Positions 33,517 to 42,820 of a DNA stretch of 64,000 nt are shown here, piece by piece (the first letter of the stretch is position 1; each line of letters opens with the position of its first letter). The position numbers were made by a program, and so were the translations under genes. This stretch comes from Actinomadura viridilutea (GTDB lineage Bacteria > Actinomycetota > Actinomycetes > Streptosporangiales > Streptosporangiaceae), in assembly GCA_003001795.1 (NCBI GenBank), contig PVNI01000012.1:62001-126000 (forward strand), in the 5' to 3' direction. Under the pieces are notes generated by a model. That model did no database searches. It worked only from the letters and a program-made list of their open reading frames with translations, and was not told the origin of the DNA.

Positions 33517-34413
33517 TCAGGAGACGACGTCGCGGTCGCGGAAGCGGCGGAAGGCCAGCGCGAACAGCACCAGGGAGTACGTCACCGACAGGGCGGCGCC
33601 CTTGGCCATGCCGGTCCACTGGATCTGCGGCTGCAGGGCGTCGGTCCACGCCCACATCCAGTGGGTGGGCAGGAGTTCGCGCCAGCCGCCGAGCGCGGTC
33701 ACGGCGTCCAGGATGTTGCTGACGATCACCAGGCCGACCGCGCCGCCGACGGCGCCGAGCGGCGAGTCGGTGGTGACCGACAGCAGGAACGCCAGGGCCG
33801 CCACCACGAGCTCGCTGACCAGCACGAACGCGACGACGATGAGCATGCGTTCGAGGGCCGTGCCGACGGGGACGCTGCCGCCGCCGGGCAGCCGCACGTC
33901 GCCCCAGCCGAACGCGACCGTGCCCGCCGCCAGCGACATCAGCGGCACGGTGAGCACGGCCGCCGCCGCGTACGCCAGCGCGACGACCAGCTTCTGGCGC
34001 AGCAGCCGGGCGCGCGGCACCGGCGCGGCCAGCAGGTAGCGCAGGGACGACCAGCCCGCCTCGCTCGCGACGGTGTCGCCGCAGAACAGCGCCACGGCGA
34101 CGACCAGCAGGAACCCGACCGACACGAACATCGCGAACAGCGCGAAGTTCATCGCGCTCTCCGTCGCGACGGTCACCAGGCCGGGCGCCTCGCCGGGCTC
34201 CGGAGGGTCCCCGCCGATGAGGAACGCGGCGACCAGCACCCACGGGAGCACCAGCAGGATGCCGAACGCCACCAGCGTGCGGCGGCGCCGGAACTGCCGG
34301 ACGGCCTCCACGCGCAGCGGCAGCGTCCGCCGCGCGCGGTAGCCGGGCGCCGCGGCCGCGTCGGCCGCCGTCGCCCCGATGACCGTCGCCGCGGCCTCCT
34401 CGACACCGCTCAC
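33517..34413 (-). CDS. ABC-2 type permease subunit
   Basis: 298 residues from GTG at 34413, overlapping the hydrolase-ABC fusion stop (GTGA). Six hydrophobic helices: one after the basic RVEAVRQFRRRRTL stretch, then pairs around FVSVGFLLVVAVALFCGDTVASE, LVVALAYAAAAVLTVPLM and the C-terminal half, matching the ABC-2 permease fold. The segment CGDTVASEAGWSSLRYLLAAPVPRARLL is the usual intracellular coupling region. It must pair with the ABC domain of the upstream gene. Cargo unknown. Confidence 0.92.
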   Translation of the reverse strand: MSGVEEAAATVIGATAADAAAAPGYRARRTLPLRVEAVRQFRRRRTLVAFGILLVLPWVLVAAFLIGGDPPEPGEAPGLVTVATESAMNFALFAMFVSVGFLLVVAVALFCGDTVASEAGWSSLRYLLAAPVPRARLLRQKLVVALAYAAAAVLTVPLMSLAAGTVAFGWGDVRLPGGGSVPVGTALERMLIVVAFVLVSELVVAALAFLLSVTTDSPLGAVGGAVGLVIVSNILDAVTALGGWRELLPTHWMWAWTDALQPQIQWTGMAKGAALSVTYSLVLFALAFRRFRDRDVVS

Positions 34414-36947
34414 GCCGTCCCTCCGCTTCCGATGATCTCCAGGAACGCGTCCTCCAGGCGCCGCCCGGACCCGACGATCTCGGCGACCGGTCCGGCCGCG
34501 ACGCGCCGTCCGCGCGACATGACCACCGCGTGCGTGCAGGTCTGCTCCACCTCGGCCAGCAGGTGGCTGGACACGATGACGGTGCGTCCGGCCGCCGCGT
34601 ACCGCACCAGCACCTCGCGCATCTCGCGGATCTGCGGCGGGTCCAGGCCGTTGGTGGGCTCGTCGAGCACCAGCAGGTCGGGCAGGCCGAGCATGGCCTG
34701 GGCGATGGCGAGCCGCTGCCGCATGCCCTGCGAGTAGGTGCGGACGGAACGGTCCAGGGCGGCGCCGAGCCCGGCGATGCGCAGGGCCTCGTCGACGTGC
34801 GCCTCCTCGGGCGGACGTCCGGTGGCGCGCCAGTACAGGTCGAGGTTGTCGCGGCCGGACAGGTGCGGCAGGAACCCGGGCCCTTCGACGAACGACCCGA
34901 GCCGCGACAGCACCGGCGCGCCGGGCGTGACGCGGTGCCCGAAGATCCGGATCTCCCCGGCGTCGGGGTGGATCAGGCCCATCAGCATGCGCAGCGTGGT
35001 CGTCTTGCCCGCGCCGTTCGGGCCGAGCAGACCCAGCACCTGCCCCTTCTCCACGCGGAACGACAGGTCGTCGACGGCCAGGTGCCCGTTCTTGTGCCCG
35101 TTCTTGTACGCCTTGGTCAGCCCGGTGATCTGCAGCGGGACGTCGGCGAGCGCCGGGTCGAAGTCCCGGGCGGGGCCGCGGCGGCGGCCCGTGAGCACGA
35201 TCGCCGCGGCGGCGGCCAGGCCCGCCGCGGGCAGGCCCCACACCCACGCGGGCACGGGCGCGGGCGGCGTGGTCAGCGACGGGACGGTCGGCACCGTGAG
35301 CCCCGAGACGGCCCGCACCTTGTACGAGGCGGGCTCGGCGGGCGTGGCGAATCCCATGTCGGTGGTGGACAGGACGAGGCGCAGCCGGTGCCCGCGGTCG
35401 AACCGGTAGTCCATGCCCGGGAGGGTGACGGCGACCTCGCGTCCGCCGGCCGCGTCCCGCACGCGCAGCGGCGCGGCCAGGCGGCGGGCGGGCGTCGCCG
35501 TCCCGTCGGGCGCGACGTCGTACAGCTTGGCGAACAGCGTCGCGTCGCCGTCGGCCTGGACCCGGACGCGCACCGTCGGCGCGCCGGTGAGCTGCAGCGG
35601 CTCGGTCAGGCGCGGCGAGTCGAACACGGCGGACTGGCCGGGCATGTCGGCCGGGAGCCGCCCGGCCATCGCGCCGGCGCCGCCCAGGTCGGCGAGGCCG
35701 CCGAGAGCGCCGAGCCCGGGGAGGGCCGAGATGGAGGGCGGCGAGCCGCCCGCCGGGTTGTGGACCGTCTGCTCGGGCCCGGACAGCGGGACGGTCCGCC
35801 GGGAGGCGCCCGCCAGCCCCGGGTACCTGTCGGTGGACGCGGCCCGCACGACCAGCTGCTGGCTGGCCGAGTCGATGCCGCCCGCCCGCGTCACCGTGAA
35901 GCCGGCCACGGGCGGGGCGTCGGCGTCGCCCCGCAGCCGCCGGTCGAACCAGTCGCGGACCAGCCGCCGGACGCGCTCGGTCTCGGGGTCGCCGCCGTCG
36001 TGGCCGCCCTGGAACCACACCACCGACACCGGCGCGCCGTTGCGGGCGATCGCGCGGGCGTTGGCGTCGGCCTGGTCGAGCGGGAACATCGAGTCCGACT
36101 GGCCCTGGATCAGGAGCGTCGGCACCGTGATCCGGGCGGCGACCGACGCGGGGCTGGAGCGGCGCAGCGTCTCCACGGCCTCCGGGGTGGGACGCCCCGA
36201 CTCGGCCACCTCCTGGTACATCGAGCACAGGGACGGCAGGAACCGTCCGCACGGGTCCTGGCCGCCTTGGCCGGTGAAGAAGATCCCGGCCCACAGCTTC
36301 TTGAAGACGCCGGCGTCGGCGCCTTCGCCGGTGGCGTTCGGGAACAGCGCGTCGGACAGGCTGTACCAGGTGATCTGCGGGGCGATGGCGTCCACGCGGG
36401 GGTCGTGGGCGGCCGTCATCAGCGCGATCGCGCCGCCGTAGGAGGCGCCGGCGATGCCGACGCGCGGGTCGCCGGGCCGGTCCAGCACGACCTCGGGGCG
36501 CCGCGCCAGCCAGTCGATGAGCTGCCGGACGTCCTTGACCTCGTAGTCGGGGGAGTTGAGGGCGATCTGCCCGGTGGACGCGCCGAACCCGCGGGCCGAC
36601 CAGGTCAGCACCGCGTATCCGGCGCGCGCGAGCTCCTCGGCCTCGGCGCGCATGTCGTCCTTGGAGCCGCCGAACCCGTGGGCCAGCAGCACGGCCGGGC
36701 CTTTGGCGGCGCCCACGGGCGCGAAGAAGGTGGTGTCGAGCCAGACGCGCTGGTCGTCCTTCGGTCCGTCGACGACCTGGATGCGCTGGTGCCGCGAAGT
36801 GACGGGCGGTTCGCCGGACGCCGCGTTCCATGCCAGCCCGCCGCCTGCGGCCGCCGCCGCGACCGCCGCCGCGGCGGCCGTCCAGCGGGTGGCGCGTCCG
36901 GCCCTGCCCCATCGCTCCCGGAGTGTGCGCGCTCCCCCCAGCCTCAT
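34410..36947 (-). CDS. S15-type hydrolase fused to an ABC-transporter ATPase
   Basis: 845 residues from ATG at 36947. A first membrane helix (about residues 20-42) leads to an alpha/beta-hydrolase of X-Pro dipeptidyl-peptidase/CocE type: oxyanion region LLAHGFGGSKDD, nucleophile GASYGG, late GGHDGG His region, and a C-terminal jelly-roll (LFAKLYDVAPDG, YRFDRGHRLRLVLSTTD). A second helix (about 560-582, WVWGLPAAGLAAAAAIVLTG) leads back inside to an ABC domain with Walker A GPNGAGKTT (near 640), signature YSQGMRQRLA (near 742) and Walker B LLVLDEPTNGL. So one chain puts a hydrolase outside and an ATPase inside. The next gene supplies the permease. Confidence 0.9.
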   Translation of the reverse strand: MRLGGARTLRERWGRAGRATRWTAAAAAVAAAAAGGGLAWNAASGEPPVTSRHQRIQVVDGPKDDQRVWLDTTFFAPVGAAKGPAVLLAHGFGGSKDDMRAEAEELARAGYAVLTWSARGFGASTGQIALNSPDYEVKDVRQLIDWLARRPEVVLDRPGDPRVGIAGASYGGAIALMTAAHDPRVDAIAPQITWYSLSDALFPNATGEGADAGVFKKLWAGIFFTGQGGQDPCGRFLPSLCSMYQEVAESGRPTPEAVETLRRSSPASVAARITVPTLLIQGQSDSMFPLDQADANARAIARNGAPVSVVWFQGGHDGGDPETERVRRLVRDWFDRRLRGDADAPPVAGFTVTRAGGIDSASQQLVVRAASTDRYPGLAGASRRTVPLSGPEQTVHNPAGGSPPSISALPGLGALGGLADLGGAGAMAGRLPADMPGQSAVFDSPRLTEPLQLTGAPTVRVRVQADGDATLFAKLYDVAPDGTATPARRLAAPLRVRDAAGGREVAVTLPGMDYRFDRGHRLRLVLSTTDMGFATPAEPASYKVRAVSGLTVPTVPSLTTPPAPVPAWVWGLPAAGLAAAAAIVLTGRRRGPARDFDPALADVPLQITGLTKAYKNGHKNGHLAVDDLSFRVEKGQVLGLLGPNGAGKTTTLRMLMGLIHPDAGEIRIFGHRVTPGAPVLSRLGSFVEGPGFLPHLSGRDNLDLYWRATGRPPEEAHVDEALRIAGLGAALDRSVRTYSQGMRQRLAIAQAMLGLPDLLVLDEPTNGLDPPQIREMREVLVRYAAAGRTVIVSSHLLAEVEQTCTHAVVMSRGRRVAAGPVAEIVGSGRRLEDAFLEIIGSGGTA

Positions 36948-37054
36948 GGCCAGAACCCTATGCCGGTCTCGGGGGACGGCCGCTCCGCCCTCAAGATGAT
37001 TGAGTCTCCTCCCGTCGCCGTATCCGGTCCGCCGGGGCTGCGTCCGGTGACGTA

Positions 37055-37771
37055 TCACGCCTCGCCGAAGCCGGTCCGGGAGGCGTGGGACCAGGCGGGG
37101 GCCGGGCCGGCAAGGGCGGCGGTGAACATCGCGGTGAGGCGTTCGGTCAGCTCGGACGGGTCGGCGGCGCGCAGGTCGTCCAGGCCGAACATGCGGCGGA
37201 CGGGGCCGATGCCCATGATGAGCTGCGCGGCGAGGGTGGCGCGGGCGCGGGCGTGGGGGCCGTCCAGCCGGGCGGCCAGCGGCTCGACCAGGACGCGTTC
37301 GGTGTGCTCGCGGAGGATGGCCTGGACCTCGGGGTTGCCGACGGAGCGGTCGACCATCCGCGGCAGGGGTCCGGGGGCGGTGCGGTGCACGGCGCGGACG
37401 ACGTGTTCGGCCAGCCGCCGGGGCAGGCCCGCCGCGTCGCCGCCGCCGATCACCCCGGCCAGCGTCGACTCGCCCGCCAGCACCTCGGCGAACAGCGCGG
37501 CCTTGGAGCCGAAGTAGCGGTGCACGAGGGCCGCGTTGGCGTCCGCGGCCGCCGCGATCATGCGGACGGTGACGCCGTCGTAGCCGTGCTCGCCGAACAG
37601 GTCCCGCGCGGCCTCCAGCAGGCGCCGCCGGGTGGCCTCGCGGTCCCGGGGCCGGTCGCGCCGCGCGGCGGGGCGATCGGAGGCGCCCGTGTCCGGCCGC
37701 CGGGCCGGACGCGGCGGTCCGTCGACCGCGCTCCGGTCCCGTTCGTCCGGTGTTTCCTCTCCCGTTGACAC
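37055..37771 (-). CDS. TetR-family transcriptional regulator
   Basis: 238 residues from GTG at 37771. A 45-residue Arg/Pro/Asp-rich extension precedes the HTH (RRRLLEAARDLFGEHGYDGVTVRMIAAAADANAALVHRYFGSKAALFAEVL); the C-terminal domain has a TetR_C-like pattern (MGIGPVRRMFGLDDLR). It is divergent from the MFS exporter gene by 89 bases, in which a promoter and AT-rich operator-like sequence lie, and is followed by the hydrolase-ABC operon 107 bases downstream on the same strand. Probable control of the exporter, perhaps also of the ABC operon. Confidence 0.92.
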   Translation of the reverse strand: MSTGEETPDERDRSAVDGPPRPARRPDTGASDRPAARRDRPRDREATRRRLLEAARDLFGEHGYDGVTVRMIAAAADANAALVHRYFGSKAALFAEVLAGESTLAGVIGGGDAAGLPRRLAEHVVRAVHRTAPGPLPRMVDRSVGNPEVQAILREHTERVLVEPLAARLDGPHARARATLAAQLIMGIGPVRRMFGLDDLRAADPSELTERLTAMFTAALAGPAPAWSHASRTGFGEA

Positions 37772-37791
37772 GGGCCTCAGTATCGCCTGGT

Positions 37792-37820
37792 TTGCAAGTA
37801 AACAAGCGACTACCTAGGAT
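37792..37820 (+). promoter_or_regulatory. Promoter of the MFS gene, overlapping TetR operator candidate
   Basis: TTGCAA (37792-37797), exactly 17 bp, then TAGGAT (37815-37820). The spacer GTAAACAAGCGAC is AT-rich for this genome, and GTTTGCAAGTAAAC over the -35 box has GTTT/AAAC inverted ends, a likely site for the divergent TetR protein. Confidence 0.5.
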
Positions 37821-37860
37821 ATGTGCAGAGCACAGGTAATTGACCTGCTATGGGGGCAGT

Positions 37861-40536
37861 GTGACGAGAGCCAGCGCGACGCCGGAGGTCGGCGGGCGGC
37901 ATGCCGCACCGCGCGACGAGGCGCCGGTGCACTATACGCATCGCCAGATCCTGCAGATCCTCACGGGCCTGCTGCTGGGCATGCTCACGTCGATGATCTC
38001 CACGTCGATCGTGTCCACCGCGCTGCCCACGATCGTCGGGGATCTCGGCGGGCAGGACCAGCTGTCCTGGGTGGCCAGCGCCACGCTGCTGACCATGACG
38101 GCGTCCACCCCGCTGTGGGGCAAGCTGTCGGACCTGTTCGGCCGCAAGTTGATGTTCCAGACCTCCCTGCTGCTGTTCGTGCTCGCCTCGGTGGGCGCGG
38201 GCCTGTCGCGGAACATGGGGGAGCTGATCACGGCCCGCGCCGTGCAGGGCCTGGGCGCGGGCGGTCTGTCGGCGCTGGCGCAGGTCATCCTGGGCGACGT
38301 GGTCTCGCCGCGCGAACGCGGCCGCTACGCCGGCTACATGGGCGCGGTGTTCGGGGTGTCCACCGTGGCGGGCCCGCTGCTCGGCGGGTTCATCGTGGAC
38401 GCCGACGGGCTCGGCTGGCGCTGGTGCTTCTACGCGTGCGTCCCGTTGGCCGTGGTCGCCTTCCTGGTGATTCAGAAGGTGCTCACGCTGCCCAAGGTCA
38501 AGCGCGACACCCGGCTGGACGTCTTCGGCGCGTTCACCATCACCGGCGGCGCCGCCGTGCTGATGCTGCTGCTGTCGCTGGGCGGCAAGGAGTTCGCGTG
38601 GGCGTCCGGCTGGACGTACGGGCTGCTGGCCGCCGCCGCCGTGCTGCTGGTGCTGGCCGTGGTCGCCGAGCGGATCGCGCGCGAGCCGATCCTGCCGCCC
38701 CGGCTGTTCCGCAACCCGACGTTCGTGCTGACCAGCCTCGCCTCGGCCGCGCTGGGCTGCGCGATGTTCGGCGGCATGATCTACATGCCGCAGTTCCTGC
38801 AGATCGTCAAGGGCATGAGCCCCACGGCGTCCGGGCTGATGACGCTGCCGCTGGTGCTCGGCATGTTCGTCTCCTCCACCGCCTCCGGCCAGGTCGTCAC
38901 CCGCACCGGACGGTGGAAGGCGTTCCCGGTGATCGGCATGGTGCTGTCCGCGGTGGCGATGTACCTGCTGTCGCGGCTGCACACCGACTCCGGCGAGCTG
39001 GTCATCGGCGTCGACCTGACGGTGCTCGGGTTCGGCATGGGCCTGACCCTGCAGATCCTCATGCTGGCCGCGCAGAACGCCGCCGACCGCAGCGACCTGG
39101 CCGCCACCACCTCCGGCGTGTCGTTCTTCCGCAACCTCGGCGGCGCCATGGGCGTGGCCGGGTTCGGCGCGGTCCTCACCAACCGCCTCACCAGCGAGCT
39201 GAGCGACCGCATGAGCGCCGCGGGCGTCAGCGCCCCGGCGGGCGGGCGGCACCTCGGCTCGCCCGACGAGATCCACGCGCTGCCCGAGCCGTTCCGGGGA
39301 TGGGTGCTCGACGCGTTCACCAACGCGCTGCAGCACGTGTTCCTGTTCGGCATCCCGGTCACCGTCGTCGGGCTGCTCGCCGTCCTGGCGCTCAAGGAGC
39401 TGCCGCTGCGCAGCGGGCGCGCGGCCGCCGCGGCGCGGTCCGACACCGCGGCGGGCCCCGCGCCCGCCGGGGCTTCGGCGGACGGTCCCGGCGCGGCCGG
39501 GACCGGGTCGACGGGCGGGCACGCGCGCGGCTACGAGGCGCCCGCCGACGCGGCGGAGCGGCTGGTGCCCGTCGGCGCCGGCGGCGTCCTGGGCGTCGGC
39601 ATCGAGCAGAGCCCGAACGGCGCGGCGGCCCACCCCTCCGCGGACCCCTTGTCCGCGATCCCCAACGGCGTGGCGCCTCAGCCCGCCGCGTCCCGACCCG
39701 CGGCGACCGACACCGCGATGCTCCGGCCGCAGTCGGCGTCCGCCAGCGAGCTCGACACCGCCCCCGGAGACGGCGACGGCGGCCAGCTCCGGGGCGTGGT
39801 GCGCGGACCGGGCGGCGGACCGGTCGCCTCCGCCGCCCTCACGCTCATCGACGTGGCCGGGCGCCAGCTCGGCCGCGCCCTGACCGGGGCCGACGGGCGG
39901 TACGCCCTGCGCACGCCGGGCCCCGGCACGTACGTGCTGATCGCCGCGTCCGCCGAGCACGAACCGCAGGCCGCCACCCTCGTCGTCGGCGACAAGCCGC
40001 TCGACTTCGACCTCGACCTGGCGGGCGGCGGCGGCCTGACGGGCACCGTGCGCGCCCCGGACGGCGCCCCGGTCGAAGGCGCCACCGTGGTGGCCACCGA
40101 CGTGCGCGGCGAGGTCGTGGGCAGCGCCCGCACCGGCGCCGACGGCGCCTTCGCCCTCCGGGAGGTGCCCGCGGGCTCCTACACCGTCGCCGTCAGCGCC
40201 GAGGGGCACCGCCCCGTCGCCCTGCAGGCCGAGGTCGCCGGCAACGGCGCCACCCGGCTGGACGTCGAGCTGCGGCCCGGCGTCCAGGTCCGCGGCACCG
40301 TCCGCGACGAGGCGGGCCGGCCCGTCGCCGACGCCCGGGTCACGCTCGTCGACGGCGCCGGCACCGTGGTCGCCCAGATGATCACCGGGCCGGACGGGGA
40401 GTACGCCTTCACCGACCTGACCGGCGGCCAGTACACCGTGATCGCCTCCGGCTACCCGCCGGTCGCCACGGCGGTGACCCTGCACGGCGACGGCCGCGAC
40501 GGGCACGACATCGTGCTCGGCCACCCCGACGCGTGA
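37861..40536 (+). CDS. DHA2-type MFS exporter with three carboxypeptidase-regulatory-like domains
   Basis: 891 residues from GTG at 37861, after GGGGGCAG. Residues about 20-520 are a 14-helix drug:H+ antiporter; motif A appears as GKLSDLFGRKLMF and motif C around GAVFGVSTVAGPLLGG. A disordered Ala/Gly/Pro linker (about 520-640) leads to three repeats of about 80 residues (from about 641, 721 and 807), each with GTVRxxxGxPVxxAxVTLxD...TGADGxYALRxxxxGxYTVxxSAxGH, a carboxypeptidase-regulatory-like (transthyretin-like) beta-sandwich. The tail is probably extracytoplasmic or cytoplasmic depending on helix count; an even number of helices would leave it inside. The next gene carries a fourth such domain. 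Confidence 0.9.
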   Translation: MTRASATPEVGGRHAAPRDEAPVHYTHRQILQILTGLLLGMLTSMISTSIVSTALPTIVGDLGGQDQLSWVASATLLTMTASTPLWGKLSDLFGRKLMFQTSLLLFVLASVGAGLSRNMGELITARAVQGLGAGGLSALAQVILGDVVSPRERGRYAGYMGAVFGVSTVAGPLLGGFIVDADGLGWRWCFYACVPLAVVAFLVIQKVLTLPKVKRDTRLDVFGAFTITGGAAVLMLLLSLGGKEFAWASGWTYGLLAAAAVLLVLAVVAERIAREPILPPRLFRNPTFVLTSLASAALGCAMFGGMIYMPQFLQIVKGMSPTASGLMTLPLVLGMFVSSTASGQVVTRTGRWKAFPVIGMVLSAVAMYLLSRLHTDSGELVIGVDLTVLGFGMGLTLQILMLAAQNAADRSDLAATTSGVSFFRNLGGAMGVAGFGAVLTNRLTSELSDRMSAAGVSAPAGGRHLGSPDEIHALPEPFRGWVLDAFTNALQHVFLFGIPVTVVGLLAVLALKELPLRSGRAAAAARSDTAAGPAPAGASADGPGAAGTGSTGGHARGYEAPADAAERLVPVGAGGVLGVGIEQSPNGAAAHPSADPLSAIPNGVAPQPAASRPAATDTAMLRPQSASASELDTAPGDGDGGQLRGVVRGPGGGPVASAALTLIDVAGRQLGRALTGADGRYALRTPGPGTYVLIAASAEHEPQAATLVVGDKPLDFDLDLAGGGGLTGTVRAPDGAPVEGATVVATDVRGEVVGSARTGADGAFALREVPAGSYTVAVSAEGHRPVALQAEVAGNGATRLDVELRPGVQVRGTVRDEAGRPVADARVTLVDGAGTVVAQMITGPDGEYAFTDLTGGQYTVIASGYPPVATAVTLHGDGRDGHDIVLGHPDA

Positions 40537-40541
40537 ACGGA

Positions 40542-41378
40542 ATGCGGACCATGAGCGACACCCGAGGGCTGCGCGGCACCGTGCGGACCAAGGACGGCTG
40601 GGCGGTGCGCCACGCCGTCGCCACCGTCACCGACCTGACCGGGCGGCAGGTCGCGCGGGTGGAGGCCGACGAGGACGGGCGGCTGGCCGCCGGGCCGCTG
40701 CCCGCCGGGACCTACACGGTGATCCTCACCGCGGTCGGCTACGCCCCGCACGCCGCCACGCTGATCGTGCCGGGCTCGGGCGCCGCCGACCTCGGCACGG
40801 TCGCGCTGGCCCGCGCGGGCGGGTCCGACCTGCCGCCGCCCGGCCCGTGGACGATCGACCCGGTGCACTCCAGCGTCTCCGCGGTCGCCCGGCACCTCGG
40901 GCTGTCCAGCGTGCGCGGCCGGTTCGGGTCCTTTTCGGGACGCATCGAGATCGCCGAGCCGGTGGAGGCGTCCCGGGTGCGGGCGCGCATCGACGCCGCG
41001 TCCATCGACACCGGCAACAAGCTGCGCGACGACCACCTGCGGTCGGCCGACTTCCTCAACGTCGACGTCCACCCGGTGATCGAGTACGAGGGCGACGGGC
41101 TGACCGCGCTCGGCACCGACCGGTGGACCCTGCACGGACGGCTCGCCCTCAACGGCGTCACCCGCCCCGTCGACCTCGACCTGACCTACCTCGGCACCGG
41201 CCCCGACCCCTGGGGCGGCACCCGCGCCGCGTTCCGCGCCACCACCGAGCTGCGCCGCGCCGACTTCGGCATCCGCTACAACGACATCCTGGAGGCCGGG
41301 ATCGCCGCGGTCGGCGAGCGCCTGCGCGTGGAACTGGAGATCCAGGCCGTCCAGGGCGAGGAGCTTCCGCAGATGTGA
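40542..41378 (+). CDS. YceI-family protein with N-terminal carboxypeptidase-regulatory-like domain
   Basis: 278 residues from ATG at 40542 (GTG at 40533, overlapping the exporter stop, and ATG at 40551 are alternatives). Residues about 5-90 repeat the domain found in the exporter (GLRGTVRTKDGWAVRHAVATVTDLTG...AGTYTVILTAVGYAPH). From about 100 a YceI lipocalin-like domain begins: WTIDPVHSSVSAVARHLGLSSVRGRF, the DDHLRSADFLNVDVHPVIEY signature and ADFGIRYNDIL. YceI proteins bind isoprenoid-like lipids. No signal peptide is evident, which is unusual. It is co-transcribed with the exporter. Confidence 0.9.
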   Translation: MRTMSDTRGLRGTVRTKDGWAVRHAVATVTDLTGRQVARVEADEDGRLAAGPLPAGTYTVILTAVGYAPHAATLIVPGSGAADLGTVALARAGGSDLPPPGPWTIDPVHSSVSAVARHLGLSSVRGRFGSFSGRIEIAEPVEASRVRARIDAASIDTGNKLRDDHLRSADFLNVDVHPVIEYEGDGLTALGTDRWTLHGRLALNGVTRPVDLDLTYLGTGPDPWGGTRAAFRATTELRRADFGIRYNDILEAGIAAVGERLRVELEIQAVQGEELPQM

Positions 41379-41393
41379 CGCCCGCGGCGGCCG

Positions 41394-41423
41394 CCGCGGC
41401 GACCGGTGACACCGGCGCCGCGG
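41394..41423. terminator. Bidirectional hairpin terminator
   Basis: CCGCGGCG-A-CCGG-TGACA-CCGG-CGCCGCGG forms a nearly continuous 12-bp stem. It lies between convergent genes ending at 41378 and 41424. Confidence 0.65.
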
Positions 41424-42464
41424 TCAGCGGCCCTTGAGATCGCGCACCAGGCGGTCGGCCTGCGCCCGGTCGGCGGAGCCGGTGATGACGATCCGGCCGT
41501 CCAGGATCGGCATGTCCACCCGCGGCGCCGTGACGAGCCGGTCCCGCACGACGAACGCCAGGTCGCGGCCCACCGTCGCGCGGGTCAGCTCGGCGAACGC
41601 CGCGCGGTCGCGCTTGCGCAGCGTCATGGCCACGTCGTAGGCGCCGCTGTCGTCGTTGCGCTGCGTGCGCAGCTCGGCGACCTCGCGGATCGCGATGCCC
41701 TGCGCCAGCCGGTAGCAGGTCGGCCCGCTCGCCGTCTGCCCGGTGACCCCGGGCGTGCCCGCCGGGCACTGCCCCGGCGTCGTGTGCGTGACCGGGAAGA
41801 TCTGCAGCGGCGCGGCCAGCGCCACCGGCCGGGTGCGCATCGACGCGGCGATCATCGCGCCGCTCACCGCCACCGCCGCGATCAGCAGCCCCAGCGTGAC
41901 CACCATGACGAGCAGCGCGGACCGGTGCGCCCGCGCCGCCTGCTCGGCGTCGGCGTAGCGCCGCCGGTACGCGGCCCGGCTCCGCTTGACCTCGGCCGCC
42001 TCGCGCAGGCGCGCCGCCGCGCGCGCCCGGCGCCGGCTGTCGGGGTCCCCGGGCAGCGTGGTGAAGCCCGGGCGGTCCATGCCCAGCCCCACGCCTCGTT
42101 CGCCCTCCAGGGGGACGGTGACGGGCTGGGCGGGCGCCTCGGCGCGCTCGGAGTGCGGAGCGGGCTGCCCGTGCCGGGCCTTGCCCTTCTTCTTCCGCCG
42201 CCGGCGTCTCCCGCGCCGTTCGGACGTCTTCTCGGACGTCTTCGTGCTCCCGGGGGACGTCTCGCCGCGTCCCGACGCGCTCGCGCCGCCAGACTGCTCC
42301 GCGCCGCCGTCCGGCCCGCCGCCGCCCGGAGCGGACGGCGCGGCGTCGGCGGACGCGCGCGACGGCGGCTCCCGCTCCGCGGCGGCGGACTGCTGCTCGT
42401 CGTGTCCCGGCACGGCGACGCGCGAACGGTCACGGTCCCTGCTGCGGCGCGGAATGACCCGCAT
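41424..42464 (-). CDS. Membrane protein with SecD P1-head-like extracytoplasmic domain
   Basis: 346 residues from ATG at 42464, chosen over GTG at 42470 because GGGGAGG lies five bases before the ATG. The first 190 residues are cytoplasmic and disordered, with a very basic run (RRGRRRRRKKKGKARHG). One transmembrane helix follows (LLVMVVTLGLLIAAVAVSGAMIA). Outside, residues about 255-346 match the SecD P1 head: AYDVAMTLRKRDRAAFAELT, GRDLAFVVRDRLVTAPRVDMPI and GRIVITGSADRAQADRLV. SecD itself has many helices, so this is a stand-alone relative. Role unknown; perhaps exported-protein handling. Confidence 0.8.
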   Translation of the reverse strand: MRVIPRRSRDRDRSRVAVPGHDEQQSAAAEREPPSRASADAAPSAPGGGGPDGGAEQSGGASASGRGETSPGSTKTSEKTSERRGRRRRRKKKGKARHGQPAPHSERAEAPAQPVTVPLEGERGVGLGMDRPGFTTLPGDPDSRRRARAAARLREAAEVKRSRAAYRRRYADAEQAARAHRSALLVMVVTLGLLIAAVAVSGAMIAASMRTRPVALAAPLQIFPVTHTTPGQCPAGTPGVTGQTASGPTCYRLAQGIAIREVAELRTQRNDDSGAYDVAMTLRKRDRAAFAELTRATVGRDLAFVVRDRLVTAPRVDMPILDGRIVITGSADRAQADRLVRDLKGR

Positions 42465-42820
42465 CGTCACCTCCCCGGCGGCTCGGCCCGCCGACCGACA
42501 ACCTGGCTGCCCGACCCTGCCTTACCCAGCCGACCGCACGGCGATCTTCAGATGATCTAGCGATTGCGCCAGTCTTGCAGTACCCGGAGGGACGCCGCAC
42601 CGCGGATGCGACCGAATCCGGTCACGCCGGACTCGGCGCCGCTCCCGAAGCGCGAGCAGGCCGCGGCGCCGACCGCGCCGACGGCGGCGGCGACTGGCCG
42701 GCCGGCCTGGTCCGCCGGGCCGTCGCCGACGCCAACGGCGACCACGGCGAGTACCGGCCCGACGTGGCCCTGGTCAAAGGTCCGGCGCCGCCCGCGCAGA
42801 AGCCCGCCGGACGCGAGAAC
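42465..42820. other. Gene-free stretch
   Basis: About 356 bases between the SecD-P1-like gene start and the terminator downstream of korB. Open frames exist on both strands only because of GC content; none shows a domain. Confidence 0.4.
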
